Shown piece by piece: positions 12,338 to 23,884 of a stretch of DNA of 64,000 bases (position 1 is the first letter of the stretch; each line of letters starts with the position of its first letter). A program made the position numbers and the translations under genes. Below the pieces are notes generated by a model. The model was not told the DNA's origin. It made no database searches and saw only the letters and a program-made list of their open reading frames with translations. Origin of the DNA: Blepharisma stoltei (lineage: Eukaryota > Ciliophora > Heterotrichea > Heterotrichida > Blepharismidae); NCBI GenBank assembly GCA_914767885.1, contig CAJZBQ010000001.1, positions 124,001 to 188,000 of the forward strand, read 5' to 3'.

Positions 12338-12810
12338 ACTACGAGTAAAAAAAATTGCGACACGTGCCAACCTGCCCTCTTAGCGCAACGGTCCAGACCT
12401 TATGGCTACTGCAAACTGGGACGGACTCCAAGTCAAAAACCAAGTTTAGCCTTAGGTGATGCGTATCTGGGAGCTTTGGCTGCCTTCCTGTGGTTGGAAA
12501 TGGAGGTGCATGGTAACGTCTTTGGATCCAAGGACCCATACCGTTCCTCTGCTGAGAAACTGGGATTTTCAGCCCAGGCCACAGTGGATCAATCTTTTTC
12601 CTGTAGGTGTCAAAGAAAGGCACTTCGACACCCAACAGTCTCCAAGGAGCCGATCCTTGAAGTCAAGCTACTCCAATCGCCCACCCCATGACGCGGAAAT
12701 CCATAAGCAGCTCGGAAGTGACACCCATTTTCGGGGGGATGACCTCTGGGCTGAGTCGAAAAGCGGTAGACCCTCTCGTACGAGAGATCTTTGGTGAGTG
12801 CGTCAACAAT
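12338..12810. other. GC-rich island of foreign composition
   Basis: About 470 bases with roughly balanced base composition inside strongly AT-rich DNA. Open frames exist on both strands (for example 12339-12635 minus, 12456-12797 plus), but none has a recognisable domain, and two overlapping frames on opposite strands are usual in GC-rich non-coding DNA. The tRNA A-box-like string TTAGCGCAACGG at about 12379 has no convincing B box or cloverleaf. Possibly an inserted retroelement or structural-RNA derivative; unidentified. Confidence 0.4.
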
Positions 12811-13048
12811 ATTTTGCTAAAACCTGACTTTAAATAACCTAATCTATGAGCAAACTCTATGATGAATTTTTTAATTTGAATTTCCTGACCAACTCTAAAT
12901 ATTTTTTATAATTTAATATCTAATATTCGCCTTTTTTTTTAGTTTATTGATTATCCTTTAGGAATACTTCAATTCTTATCATTGATTTATCTGCTTACTT
13001 ATTTCGCATAAAACTCTTTGATAAATTTAAAATTATTAAGAAATTTCT

Positions 13049-13364
13049 TACTCCCCCCTCCGTGAGCGAATAAAAAAATCTTGTTCGCTCACAGGGGGTT
13101 AATTTTTTTTTTAAAAATTTAAAAAAATTCCAAAATGTAAAAAAATTAGAAAGCAAATATTAATTTCATTTGTAAAATTTGTGTTTTAAAGCTCTGTTTG
13201 TTTAAAATTAAATATAATTAGCTAGAGATCTCGTTATATTAATCATCACTTATATATCAAAATCTTTTCCATAAAAAATTTTTGTTCGCTCACGGAGGGT
13301 GGGTTTTTTGGGCAAAAAATGGGCATTTTTCTAATGGTTTTGTTTGCTCACGGAGGGGAGGAGT
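13049..13364. mobile_element. Class A MITE-like element, 316 bp, upstream of R4
   Basis: Flanked by TTA duplications. The left end CTCCCCCCTCCGTGAGCG forms a hairpin with GTTCGCTCACAGGGGG just inside. The right end has two direct copies of TGTTCGCTCACGGAGG-type sequence about 60 bases apart. It is oriented opposite to the copy in R1. Confidence 0.85.
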
Positions 13365-13758
13365 TAAGAATTAATGGAGTAAATAAAAAATGAAATCTGG
13401 ACTAATTTATTCTTTAGTTTTTTCAGATCGTCCAATCTCAACTTCTAGTAGACTTATATTTTAGTGCAGATACAGATCTCGAGCTAAAGTCATATATACA
13501 TGGTAAAATCAATCAAAATTATCAAAATCAGATAGAAATCAGAAAGGGCCTAATAAACTCGGCAATCGATTTGAATAATTTTACAAAAAGTCCAAATATT
13601 ATTGTAGCTTTAACTTCCAGTACCTCAATTTTAGCATATATAAAAGATTTTGCAGTTGAAAATCATATAATTTTGATTTTACTTCAGGAGTTTTCTAGCT
13701 CTTTTAACGACTGGCAATTCTTTAGCCATTTGTCTTGGCAGGATCATAAAACTGCCCT

Positions 13759-14063
13759 TAGCTCTTCCATTTTTAACTGTAAAAATAAATCATATATTAA
13801 TAGAAAAAGAATTTATTGTAGTAAACTTTAGAGAATTAAAAATTAACTTCTTATTAAAAATTTTATATCGGTAATCCTAATTGTGAAAAGCATTAATAAT
13901 ATAGCGCGGAAATGCTTTTAACATACCTTAAGCTTGCAGATGCTGAGAAACCTGGAATTTTGATTGCCACCTTTATCACCTTTAGTGGAAGCTTAGCTCA
14001 AAATTTACAGAAGCTTATCTTATATATATAGATAAGCGAACTAGAGTTATCTTTAGAAAAAGT
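13759..14063. mobile_element. TA-bounded IES, 305 bp, in R4
   Basis: Bounded by TTAGCT at both ends (13758-13763 and 14063-14068). Deletion rejoins TALS to LSCLVTFFNW as in paralogues. It contains a small hairpin (CTTATC...GATAAG near 14028). Confidence 0.75.
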
Positions 14064-15781
14064 TAGCTGTTTAGTAACTTTTTTTAATTGAGACCAATTT
14101 TTAATAATTTAGAGCAATTTGGATGAGAACTTTAAAGGCATATTCTCCTCAGTTAAAGAATTCAATGTTTTCCATTTTTCAGAAACCAACGATAAAAACC
14201 TAGTTGATTTATTTGTTGGCAAAAAGATTAAACCGACAGGAATCAGGAATTGGTCATTTTAAATCAGGGAGAAACGACCGATAAACTATTAGAAAGCCTT
14301 GTGGATAAAAGTATTTATCAAAGCGGAAGTGGGATTATTTTAGGAAGTCGTAGTATATAGAATATAATATTAGATGGAGTAGTGAGCTATACTGAATCAT
14401 GCTTAGAAAATGCCACAGATAATAGCTTTAGCAATTGTAAAAGTATTGGATTTGATACTTAGCTTTTCAGATTATTCTAATGCTTTAGCTCTTAGATCAT
14501 TTTTAGAGAGGAATACAGTCAATCATTATTTACCTGGAAATTTTACTGTAATAAACATCCAAAATTCCCAAAAAGTCAACATTGGTAGTATTTTACAAGG
14601 CTCCTTAACATTTTCTAGCAATCCAATATTTCCAGGAAATTCCACCCTTATTCCCAATTCCCCATATACAAATGTCTCCTTATGAATTGGAGATGGGGCC
14701 ACAAATCCTCTTGGAGTTCCTGATAGTTCTTTCACTGTAGTCAAGGATGGTGCGGAATACGCCTTTAAGACTGCAGAAGACACCCATTTTCTTGATGGTT
14801 TTAAAATTGTCTTTGTCCACATAGACTGTGGAGCCGAAGCATACGATCCGACATTTTCTCTAAATTATTTTAAAAAATTAGTAAATGTGCCAGGATTTGT
14901 GCATCTAGTGCATTCATTCGCAACTACTGCCTTAGGCGACATCATTTCAATGCGTGCACTAAACATTACAAAACCTATTGTAGCCGATCACGTAACTTTT
15001 GGAGCCCTTTCACATAAAAAAGATTACCCTTTATTTGTAAAAATAGCTAGGAATGATGTCTATAGGAATAGCGTTTTAGCTGACCTAGTAGTCATTTTTG
15101 GGTGGAAAAATGTTATTATAGTTCCAGAAAATAATACACCCAGCATACAAACTTGTGCTTATCTAAAAAAGCGCATGGAAGCTGCCAATGTCAAAGTGGT
15201 AAATAAGCTTGAAGATACGATGATTATGGATAATTACAATCATAATTTTTTTGATGAGCATAAAGATAAATGATTGGCCTGCTAAAGTACGAAACTAGAC
15301 CGATTATTTTAGCTGTGACTCCTCCATCTATTTTTTATTATACAGAAGACTTATACAATGTAGGAATTCGAAGGGGAGACCTGATTATTATGATTCCGAG
15401 TAAAACTGCGTTTTTATATACAACTATGCCTATTAAGCCTATGCTGGATAAAATGTCAGAACTTTTATATGGAGGAATTACTACATGTGAAGCTGAGTGG
15501 ATTGGAGAATTTGGCAAAAATCAGCTGAAGGGATTTAAAAAAGCTTACCCATACATTAATGATGATTTCAGGTGTTTTTCAGTTGATTCAGGGTGGCTGA
15601 TCCTAAATGCGCTGAAATTTACAATTGATCAAGGAGAAGATATTTATGATCCTTATGTGTTTAATACTCGCTTAAGACAGCAACGATTTTTAGGCTGCTC
15701 TGGAATAGTTTCTATTAGTTCTCAGTCTAATGATAGGAATTCTGCGCCAATTGGAATTTATAATTTTAGATATGACAGTGT

Positions 15782-15848
15782 TAATATAGCAATCCTATAT
15801 AAATAAGGATCCATTTTTTATATTGGTCAGCAAGGTAAGAATCATTGA
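15782..15848. mobile_element. Short TA-bounded IES, about 67 bp, in R4
   Basis: Same codon position as the 65-bp insertion in R3, with a similar right end (ATCATTGATAA). Removal gives RYDSVNENDILYE. Confidence 0.75.
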
Positions 15849-16020
15849 TAATGAGAATGATATTTTATATGAAATAATGATATCGTCTTATGATCAAGGA
15901 AGTTTACAGCTGTTTACGATTTATGAAAACATGAATTGGTATGATAATACCACAAATACACCATCAGATATTGTAAAAAGTGAAAATGGCTGCCCGTTTA
16001 AGGACAGTCAAATTGAGTAC

Positions 16021-16804
16021 TCACTCCCCCTTTAACACTTTGAGTTTTAATTTATTTTTATGAAAAAATAACCAAAGAAAATTTATCGATTTAGTGTGAA
16101 AAATGTTTAATGAGCATTCTACTTCCACCTTTCCAAATAATTAAGTCAGATTAAGTTTTTAAAATTAGTATTTTCATCTTTGGTTTCAAAAATTTTAAAA
16201 AAAATATAAATTGAACGGTACTTTGAGTTCTAATCTGTTTTATGAGGAATTAAATATAAATTTAATCGATCTAGTGTAAAAAATGTTTAAATGGCATTCT
16301 ACTTGTGCTCCCTCTTTAAATTGGGTAAAGCTAATTTTATAAAATAATTAATTTGATCTTTAATTTTATTTTTTAAAGATTTTGAAAAATATAAGTTTTA
16401 ATAAAAAATTAATAAAAAAAATTAATACATTTAAACTGTTTAAATACCATTCTACTTTTATTGTGTTTTTAATTCAAATTTTATAAAATTTAGTAATTTC
16501 ACATGCAGGTTGCCCGATGATTGTGCTCAATGCGTCATCGTCAGACATTTACAATATTTTTATTTTTTTTTTAGAAAATATAAATCGAGCACTATAATTT
16601 GAATTTTAATTTATTTTATGAAGAATTAAATAAAAATTAATCAATCTAGCTTAAAAACTGCTTAAATATCAAACTAATTTAATAAAAATTAATATTTTAT
16701 CGTTAAAATTTTCCTTTGAAAATAAATTTGTTCCAATTTAAAGGGGTTAAAGTACCCAAAAAACGCAAATTTTAGGGGTTTGTCCAATTTAATGGGAGAG
16801 AAAG
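16021..16804. mobile_element. TCA-bounded insertion, 784 bp, in R4 (class B-like)
   Basis: Flanked by TCA rather than TA. The left end is CTCCCCCTTTAA and the right end ATTTAATGGGAGAG. The precise deletion rejoins EYS-VKGAGMFYGIAF. Inside are about three diverged copies of a repeat of roughly 190 bases beginning ACTTTGAGTTTTAAT (near 16036, 16220 and 16592). The sequence CCAATTTAAAGGGG recurs near the right end, linking it to the element at 62077. Confidence 0.75.
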
Positions 16805-17416
16805 TCAGTAAAAGGTGCTGGAATGTTCTATGGAATTGCTTTTCGAATTACTATAAATACAATGTTTTTAACTTTTTATATTTGAAAAAGGTGGTGGAAT
16901 TTAGAAATTCAAGAAATAACTGAGTCAAGGTAAATTCAATTTGAACGCCTTCATGGATTTTTCTACAATGTTTTGCTATGCATTTTAATATTTATTTGTA
17001 TGAAAAAGAAGCCTTATAATGAAAGCCGCATGAACCTTTGGCAAATAATTTCATATTTAGCCATTTTATGAAGCGTGGCTTTGTCTTCTTTGTATTAGAT
17101 AATTCCAACAAATATAATGGAAGCTTGAATTATATCAGAATATTTAGGCTGGATTATTTTAATTTCTATAGGGTTTTATATTCAGAAACATTATTGCCCA
17201 ACTATGCTTTTTAATGAGCCTGAAATAAATATTGTAAAACTGTTTAGATTTTCTTTAGGTAAATCTATAGAAGCTTCTGAAATTAACAAAGATCTTGAAG
17301 AAAAAAGAAATAAGTATAACTTGCACTTAAGTAGCTCTAGAATGTTTCTCGATGCCAGTAGCGCTGAACATCATTCTATATATGGAAAAGAATTAAAAGT
17401 TTTAGAAAGTTATTAA

Positions 17417-18216
17417 CTTCAGATTTTATTAATTTTATAATTATCAATAATTCTTTAATTATCAATGAGCTTTATATATGATAATTGAGTAGACAGACCG
17501 AAGATGAGTTTGATCATTTTTATAGGATAATCTATAATTTTTAAAATGTGAAGATTTTATAATTAAAATTTTGATCAAAAGTTGTGAAAGAAAATAGATT
17601 TTTGATTAAAATTATAAAATCTAATAATAGAGTTGGTCCATAATAGTATTATCTTTATTTTATTTATCTAGTTTAGCTTACATATAAATTCCTAAATATT
17701 AACTATAAATTTCATTATTTTTTTTGCTTTAAAATAAAAGTTTGACAAAATTGAGAGTCTAATAAATTTGCATTCAAGCTATTTCAGATAAATTTTAAAA
17801 TTACTTCTATAAGCTTTTTAATTAAAATAAATAAAAGTTTGACAAAATTGAGAGTCTAATAAAGAATAAATTTGCATTCAAGCTATTTCAGATACAATTT
17901 TAAAATTACTTCTATAAGCTTTTTAATTAAAATAAAATAATAAGCTGGCTTTAGTTATTAAGAATCTTTTTAAACAAAAATAATGGGCATTTTAATCAAA
18001 TTTGCCTCGGTAGCAATTATTCCTAGCTATTTTCCTAAATAAAGGGTAATTTTACTAAAATGAGTCCCGAATGCGACGCGACGCATTCAGCTGCAATAGG
18101 CATTGCAATATTTAATACCCGTATTTTAATGATATCTCTTAAGGTTAAAATTGGTCCAATTTTATCTAATTAAATAATTATTGAGTTATTTAAAAATCTT
18201 TATAGGCTGATATAAA
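17417..18216. other. Intergenic spacer R4 to relic with a tandem duplication
   Basis: AT-rich, no gene. It contains the tandem repeat annotated separately. Confidence 0.5.
17741..17938. repeat. Two-copy tandem repeat, about 100 bp unit
   Basis: The unit starts near AAAAGTTTGACAAAATTGAG and ends near TATAAGCTTTTTAATTAAAA. The second copy has a small insertion (AAAGAAT). A single related copy lies downstream of R7 at about 32935-33055, so the unit is part of the 3' flank of this subfamily. Confidence 0.8.
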
Positions 18217-18545
18217 AATGAAAACTGGACTAATTTTTTCTTAAATTTTTGATTGATTTTTTGCAGACTTATCTTGCAGTACCGACACAGATCTCCTAGT
18301 TAAATTCATATATAAATATAAGCTCAACCAAAATTATCAAAACCAGATCGAAGTCAGAGTTAGATTGAAAACTTGGATTGATTTTTATCATTACAAAAAA
18401 TCCAAATATTATTGAAGATTTAACTTTTAGTTTTTCAATTTTGACATATATTAAAGAGCTTGTGGCTGAAAACCATATAATTCTTGACTTTAATTCAAGA
18501 TCTTCTTGGTACTTATAATGACCCGCATTATCTTAGTTAGATAAA
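18217..18545 (+). pseudogene. Receptor N-terminal relic upstream of R5
   Basis: Starts ATGAAAACTGGACTAATTTT and carries broken matches to the first 110 codons, including DTDLL, NQNYQNQIEV and LAENHIIL, then ends in TAG. Frameshifts occur throughout. It is the same truncation type as at 6928 and 28200, so it was copied along with the block. Confidence 0.7.
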
Positions 18546-18950
18546 GTTTTTGGACGAGAAAAAATAGTTTTAATAGCAATTTCTTTTAATTAGGCTCTTA
18601 AATTTCAAATTTAAAAAAGACAAGCAAAGCAGTTATATTTAATAAATGGTGTTGTTCTTATTCAACTTATATATAAATGCTATATTGTTAGACTAAAACA
18701 ATATGAAAATACTGATATGAGCAAATTTTAGCTTAAATTTTATTTGAAACATAGCTTCTTTCATAAAGTTTTAATAATTTCTGGTACGATACATTGATTA
18801 TCAAACATTTACTTTATGTAAAAAAAAGTCCGTTGATTATACTAAAAAATAATTTTTATCATTGGTTGACCCGATTCTTTATTCCCAATAAACCCCTATA
18901 ATTTAAAAAATTACTGAGGAAAATTTAAAAAGTTAATGAGATGAATAAAA
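18546..18950 (+). repeat. Duplicated gene leader upstream of R5
   Basis: Matches the leaders of R3 and R7 (ATGGTGTTGTTCTTATTCAA, TATATATAAATGCTATATTG, CTGGTACGATACATTGATTA, CCAATAAACCCC) up to the ATG. Probable promoter region by conservation only. Confidence 0.55.
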
Positions 18951-21900
18951 ATGAAATCCGAACTAATTTATCTTTTAATTTTCCAGATCGTCCAATCTCA
19001 ACTTCTCGTAGACTTGTATTATAGCTCAGATACAGATCTCGAATTTAAGTCATATATGCATGAAAAGCTCAATGAAAATTATCAAAGTCAAATAGAAGTC
19101 AGAGAAAGCCTTATAAACTCGGCAATTGATTTGAATAATTTTACAAAAAGTCCAAATGTTATTGTAAATTTAACTTTCAGCACTTCAATTTTAGCATATA
19201 TAAAAGATTTTACAGTTGAAAATAATATAATTTTGATTTTAATTCAGGAGTTTTCTAGCTCTTATAACGACTGGCAATTTTTTAGCCATTTATCCCAGCA
19301 GGACCATAAAACTGCTCTTAGCTGTTTAGTCTCTTTTTTTAATTGAGACCAATTTTTAATAATTTCGAGCAATTTAGATGAGAACTTTAACGACATATTC
19401 TCAGTTAAAAAATTTGATGTTTTCCATTTTTCAGAAACCAGTGATAAAAATCTCGTTGATTTATTTGTTGGTAAAAAAATAAAACCGGCAGGGATCAGGA
19501 ATTTGGTCATTTTAAATCAGGGAGAAACTACTGATAAATTATTGAAAAGCCTTGTGGATAAAAGTATTTTCCAAAGCGGAAGCGGGATTATTTTAGGAAG
19601 CCGCAGCACATGGAATGCAATGTTAGATGGAGTAGTGAGTTATACTGAGTCAGGCTTAGAAAATGCCACTGATAATTATAGCTATGAAGCTTTAGCAATT
19701 GTAAAAATATTGGACTTGATACTTAGCTTTTCAGATTATTCTAATGCTTTAGCTCTTAGATCATTTTTAGAGAGGAATACAGTCAATCATTATTTACCTG
19801 GAAATTTTACTGTAATAAATATCCAAAATTCCCAAAAAGTCAATATTGGTAGCATTTCTCAAGGCTCCTTAACATTTGCTAGCAATCCAATATTTCCAGG
19901 AAATTCCACCCTTATTCCCAATTCCCCATATACAAATGTCTCCCTATGAATTGGAGATGGGGCCACAAATCCTCTTGGAGTTCCTGATAGTTCTTTCACT
20001 GTAGTCAAGGATGGTGCGAAATATGCCTTTAAGACTGCAGAAGACACCCATTTTCTTGATGGTTTTAAAATTGTCCTTGTCCATGTAGACTGTGGAGCCG
20101 AAGCATACGATCCGACATTTTCTCTAAATTGTTTTAAAAAATTAGTAAATGTGCCAGGAATTGTGCATCTGGTGCATCCATTCGCAACTACTGCCTTAGG
20201 GGACATTATTTCAATGCGTGCACTAAATATTACAATGCCTATTGTAGCTGATCACGTAACCTTCGGAGCCCTTTCAAATAAAACAGAATACCCTTTATTT
20301 GTAAAAATAGCTGGGAATGATTTTTATAGGAATAGCGTTTTAGCTGACTTAGTCGTCATTTTTGGGTGGAAAAATGTAATTATAGTTCCAGAAAATAATA
20401 CTCCCAGTATACAAACTTGTGCTTATCTAAAAAAGCGCATGGAAGCAGCCAATGTTAATGTTGTAAATAAGCTTGAAGATACGATGATTATGGATAATTA
20501 CAACCACAATTATTTTGATGAGCATAAAGATAAAATGATTGGCCTGCTAAAGTACAAAACTAGACCGATTATTTTAGCTGTTACTCCTCCATCTATTTTT
20601 TATTATACAGAAGACTTATACAATGTAGGAATTCGTCGGGGAGACCTGATTATTATGGTCCCGAGTAAAATTGCGTTTGCATATACAACTATGCCTATTA
20701 AGACTATGCTGGATAAAATGTCAGAACTTTTATATGGAGGAATTACTACATGTGAAGCTGAGTGAATTGGAGAATTTGGCCAAAATCAACTTAAAGGATT
20801 TAAAAAAGCTTACCCATACATTAATGATGATTTCAGGTGTTTTTCACTTGATTCAGGGTGGCTGGTACTAAATGCGCTGAAATTTACAATTGATCAAGGA
20901 GAAGATATTTATGATCCTTATGTGTTTAACACTCACTTAAGACAGCAAAGGTTTTTAGGCTGCTCCGGGATTGTTTCTATTAGTTCTCAGTCGAATGATA
21001 GGAATTCAGCACCGATTGGGATTAATAATTTTAGATATGACAGTGTAAATGATATTTTATATGAAAAAATGATAGGGGCTTATGATCAAGGAAGTTTACA
21101 GCTGTTTACGTTTTATGAAGACATGAATTGGTATGATAATACAACAAATACACCACCAGATATTGTAAAAAGTGAAAATGGCTGTCCGTTTAAGGACAGT
21201 CAAGTTGAGTACTCAGTAAAAGGTGCTGGAATGTTTTATGGAATTGCTTTTGGAATTACTATAAATACAATGTTTTTGACTTTTTATATATTAAAAAGGT
21301 GGTGGAATTTAGAAGTTAATGCAATAACTGAGAAAAGGCAAATTCAATTTGAAGATTACATAGCAATGGTCATCATTTTAGTAGATTTTTTGCAGTTTTT
21401 ATCAGTTGGGCCAGATATACAGAATTATGATATTTTTACTTATACACTAACTCATATTGCTTCTATCAATTTTATGAGTGAAGGGAAATACCTATGAATC
21501 CATTTATATTTTGCTATAGGTGGCCTTTGTGCATGGCTTTTGTTTGGGATAACTCATATTTTTCGTATTGGAGAAAATTTAAATAATAGCTTTATCGATT
21601 GTTGAAAGATCTTATCGAAATTATCATTACCTATTCTTGGAAATGCACTATTTTTACCAATTGTGTCAGTATTTTTAAATGTAATTCAATGCGATCAACA
21701 AATTGGCTCAAAGTTGACCGACACTTTTGTGAGAAAAGATTGCAACACTTTTTGCTGAAAAGACGAGCATATTTTATGGGCAACCCTCTCTATAATTTGC
21801 TTAATTCTATATTTGCCTTTTGCAATTTATTTAAAGCCTCATTGGGACTTCTATGAAGATTTTATCAATATAAAAACGCGACCACTTTTTTTGATGGCGA

Positions 21901-22759
21901 AAAGTGTTTTCCAAGTCAGCATTATTGCTCTCAATAAAACAGTAAAGCCGCAAAGCCAAGCCCTTCATGGACTCTTCTACAGTGTTTTATTATGTATTTT
22001 AATATTTATTTGTATGAAAAAGAAGCCTTATAATGAAAGCCGCATGAACCTTTGGCAAATAATTTCATATTTAGCCATTTTGTGGAGTGTAGGCTTGTCT
22101 TCTTTATATTGAATAATTCCAATAAGGATGCCGGATGCTTGAATATTATCAGAATATTTAGGCTGAATTTTTTTAATTATTGTTGGGCTTTATATTCAGA
22201 AAAATTATTGCCCAAGTATGCTTTTTAATGAGCCTGGAATAAATATTGTAAAACTGTTTAGATTTTCTTTACTCCCTCCTCCGTGAGCGAAACAAACCAT
22301 TAGAAAAATCCCTATTTTTTGCCCAAAAACCACCTTCAGTGAGCAAAAAAAATTTTTTATGGAAAATAAATTTGATATATAAATAATAATTAGTATAATG
22401 AAATCTGTAGCTAATTTTGTTTAATTTTAAACAAATTGCGTTTTTGAATATAAGTTTTTACAAATTAAATTAATAATTGCTTTCCAATTTTATGAGAAGT
22501 GGGATTCTTTTAAATTTAGAAAAAAATATTTTTATATATAAAATTTATATAAAAAAAAAACATTTAACCCCGAATAAGTTTTTTTTTTCTCTCACAGAGG
22601 GGGGAGTTAGGAAAATCAATAGAAGCTTCTGAAATCAATAAAGACCTTAAAGAAAAAAGAAATAAGTATAGCATGCACTTAAGCACCTCTAGAAATTTTC
22701 TCAGTAGTTCTGCACATCATACTATTTATGGAAAAGAATTAAAAGTTTTTGAAGTTTAA
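18951..22759 (+). CDS. R5: full-length tandem Venus-flytrap membrane receptor
   Basis: 1,156 residues after removal of the 338-bp class A element (3,471 bases, in frame). Signal peptide MKSELIYLLIFQIVQS, two PBP1-like domains (the second from IGDGATNPLGV, with HVDCGAEAYDP, FGWKNVIIVPEN and GIRRGDLIIMV), a CPF linker, about nine membrane segments, and the tail FRFSLGKSIEASEINKDL. TGA is Trp at FFN-W, NVSL-W, CEAE-W, GKYL-W, IDC-W, FC-W, LY-W and PDA-W. Stop is TAA at 22757. R7 is very similar through the second domain and membrane region, implying recent duplication. The first domain differs more, which may reflect ligand divergence (inference). Confidence 0.88.
22270..22607. mobile_element. 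Class A MITE-like IES, 338 bp, in R5 tail
   Basis: TTA duplicated at both ends; ends CTCCCTCCTCCGTGAGCG and GAGGGGGGAG. Removal joins FRFSL to GKSIEASEIN. R7 lacks it at the same site, so the insertion postdates the R5/R7 split or was lost precisely. Confidence 0.9.
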
Positions 22760-23884
22760 TAATTACTTTATAAAATTATTTTCGATTTTATTAATTTTAT
22801 AATTGTCTTAAAATCTCAGTTTGGGCTACCTTAGGGATATCTGATATTTTAATCTAATGAAAACTAGGGTCTCAGCTTTAGAAATTAATAAACTGAACAA
22901 AGAAGTTGTCCAAAGTAGTGACATTGTTGAAGAAAAATTGCCAAAATCTTAACAACCAAACCCGCTTTTCGATTGAAAAGGATGACCTAGTTTCAGAATA
23001 AAATTATCTTTTAGTGATAAAATTTATTAGTTTATAATTTCCAAATAATAATTATATTGCGAATATAAACACTTCAAAATTAAATATACTGCTAGATTTT
23101 GTTAGCTAAACGAATTTTAATTATTTTTTCGTTAGATCAATATTTAATTAATAATTTTTACAAAATCTATCAATGAATTAATCATAGGTTTAAATTTAGG
23201 TAGCCTGCCACTTGGTTTCGTTTCTTTAATCTTATTTTAATATATTCCAGATTTGATTAATTCTATCATTTGCTGGGTTCTTATTGTTTAATTCTAAACT
23301 TTTCTTTATCGCCTTGTAGCAGCTATTATATTTAGCATTTTATGTTGGTTAATTAAAATTTTGACCTCCACTGACTTAGGAATACACAGCTGCATGAATT
23401 TTTTTATTCTTCGATAGATAACTATATTAATGTTTTATCCATAACAACTTGCTTAAAGCTGGTTATTTTTTAGCTCCTAAGAACTTAATTGATATTATTG
23501 CCATTCAGAATGCCTAGCTTTTATAAAAATTTCTAAATGATCGGGAAGGCTTTGTGATTCTCTCAATCTTTCTTTTAGTAAGTTATTTGGGTAGACCTAA
23601 AGTAAAATCAAAACCTGAATTAAAACATTAATTATTTATCACAACAATATAAAAACAATATAATCTATCTAACTCATCTCTTTTGAATAAATACTTGATT
23701 TAAACCAATTATCTATATATTAAAAATCTGTTCATAGTTTATTATAATTCTATCGCTTACTAATTTCTCTTTACATTTTATTCACAAATTGATTATCTTA
23801 AAGGCACATGAATTTTAACTAATATTTTTTAGCTTTATTGATATAATTTCCATATATTACTTAATTCTTTGGCTAATATAATTA
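22760..23884. other. Intergenic spacer R5-R6
   Basis: 1.1 kb, AT-rich. A short frame at about 22858-22953 (KTRVSALEINKLNKE) resembles the receptor tail motif (SASEINKDLKE) and may be a scrap of another copy. Nothing else can be supported. Confidence 0.4.

Larger units (their letters stand above)
13390..17416 (+). pseudogene. R4: decayed receptor copy
   Basis: Homologous to R5 and R7 along most of its length but clearly broken. There is an extra T in the signal-peptide run (about 13425), TAG in ISS-type context (about 14112), TAG replacing the Trp codon of the SRS-W-N motif (about 14358), and a one-base deletion in RNLVIL (about 14250). Codons are lost around NATDNYSYEA, one base is lost at 15270, and the membrane domain is deleted between IQFE and ALHGFF (about 16945). 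It also holds three insertions (13759-14063, 15782-15848, 16021-16804). The tail frame 17204-17416 (MLFNEPEINIVKLF) is intact. Lesions outside the insertions show real decay. Confidence 0.85.

Noticed and set aside
12370-12440. A tRNA gene (A-box-like TTAGCGCAACGG, CTCCA triplet)
   Set aside because: I could not draw a cloverleaf: no acceptor stem, no proper anticodon stem and no GGTTCRANNC B box at the right spacing.
13049-13364. A CRISPR array or bacterial repeat from the recurring CTCCGTGAGCG words
   Set aside because: Copies are inverted and subterminal within dispersed elements flanked by TNA duplications; there are no regularly spaced spacers.
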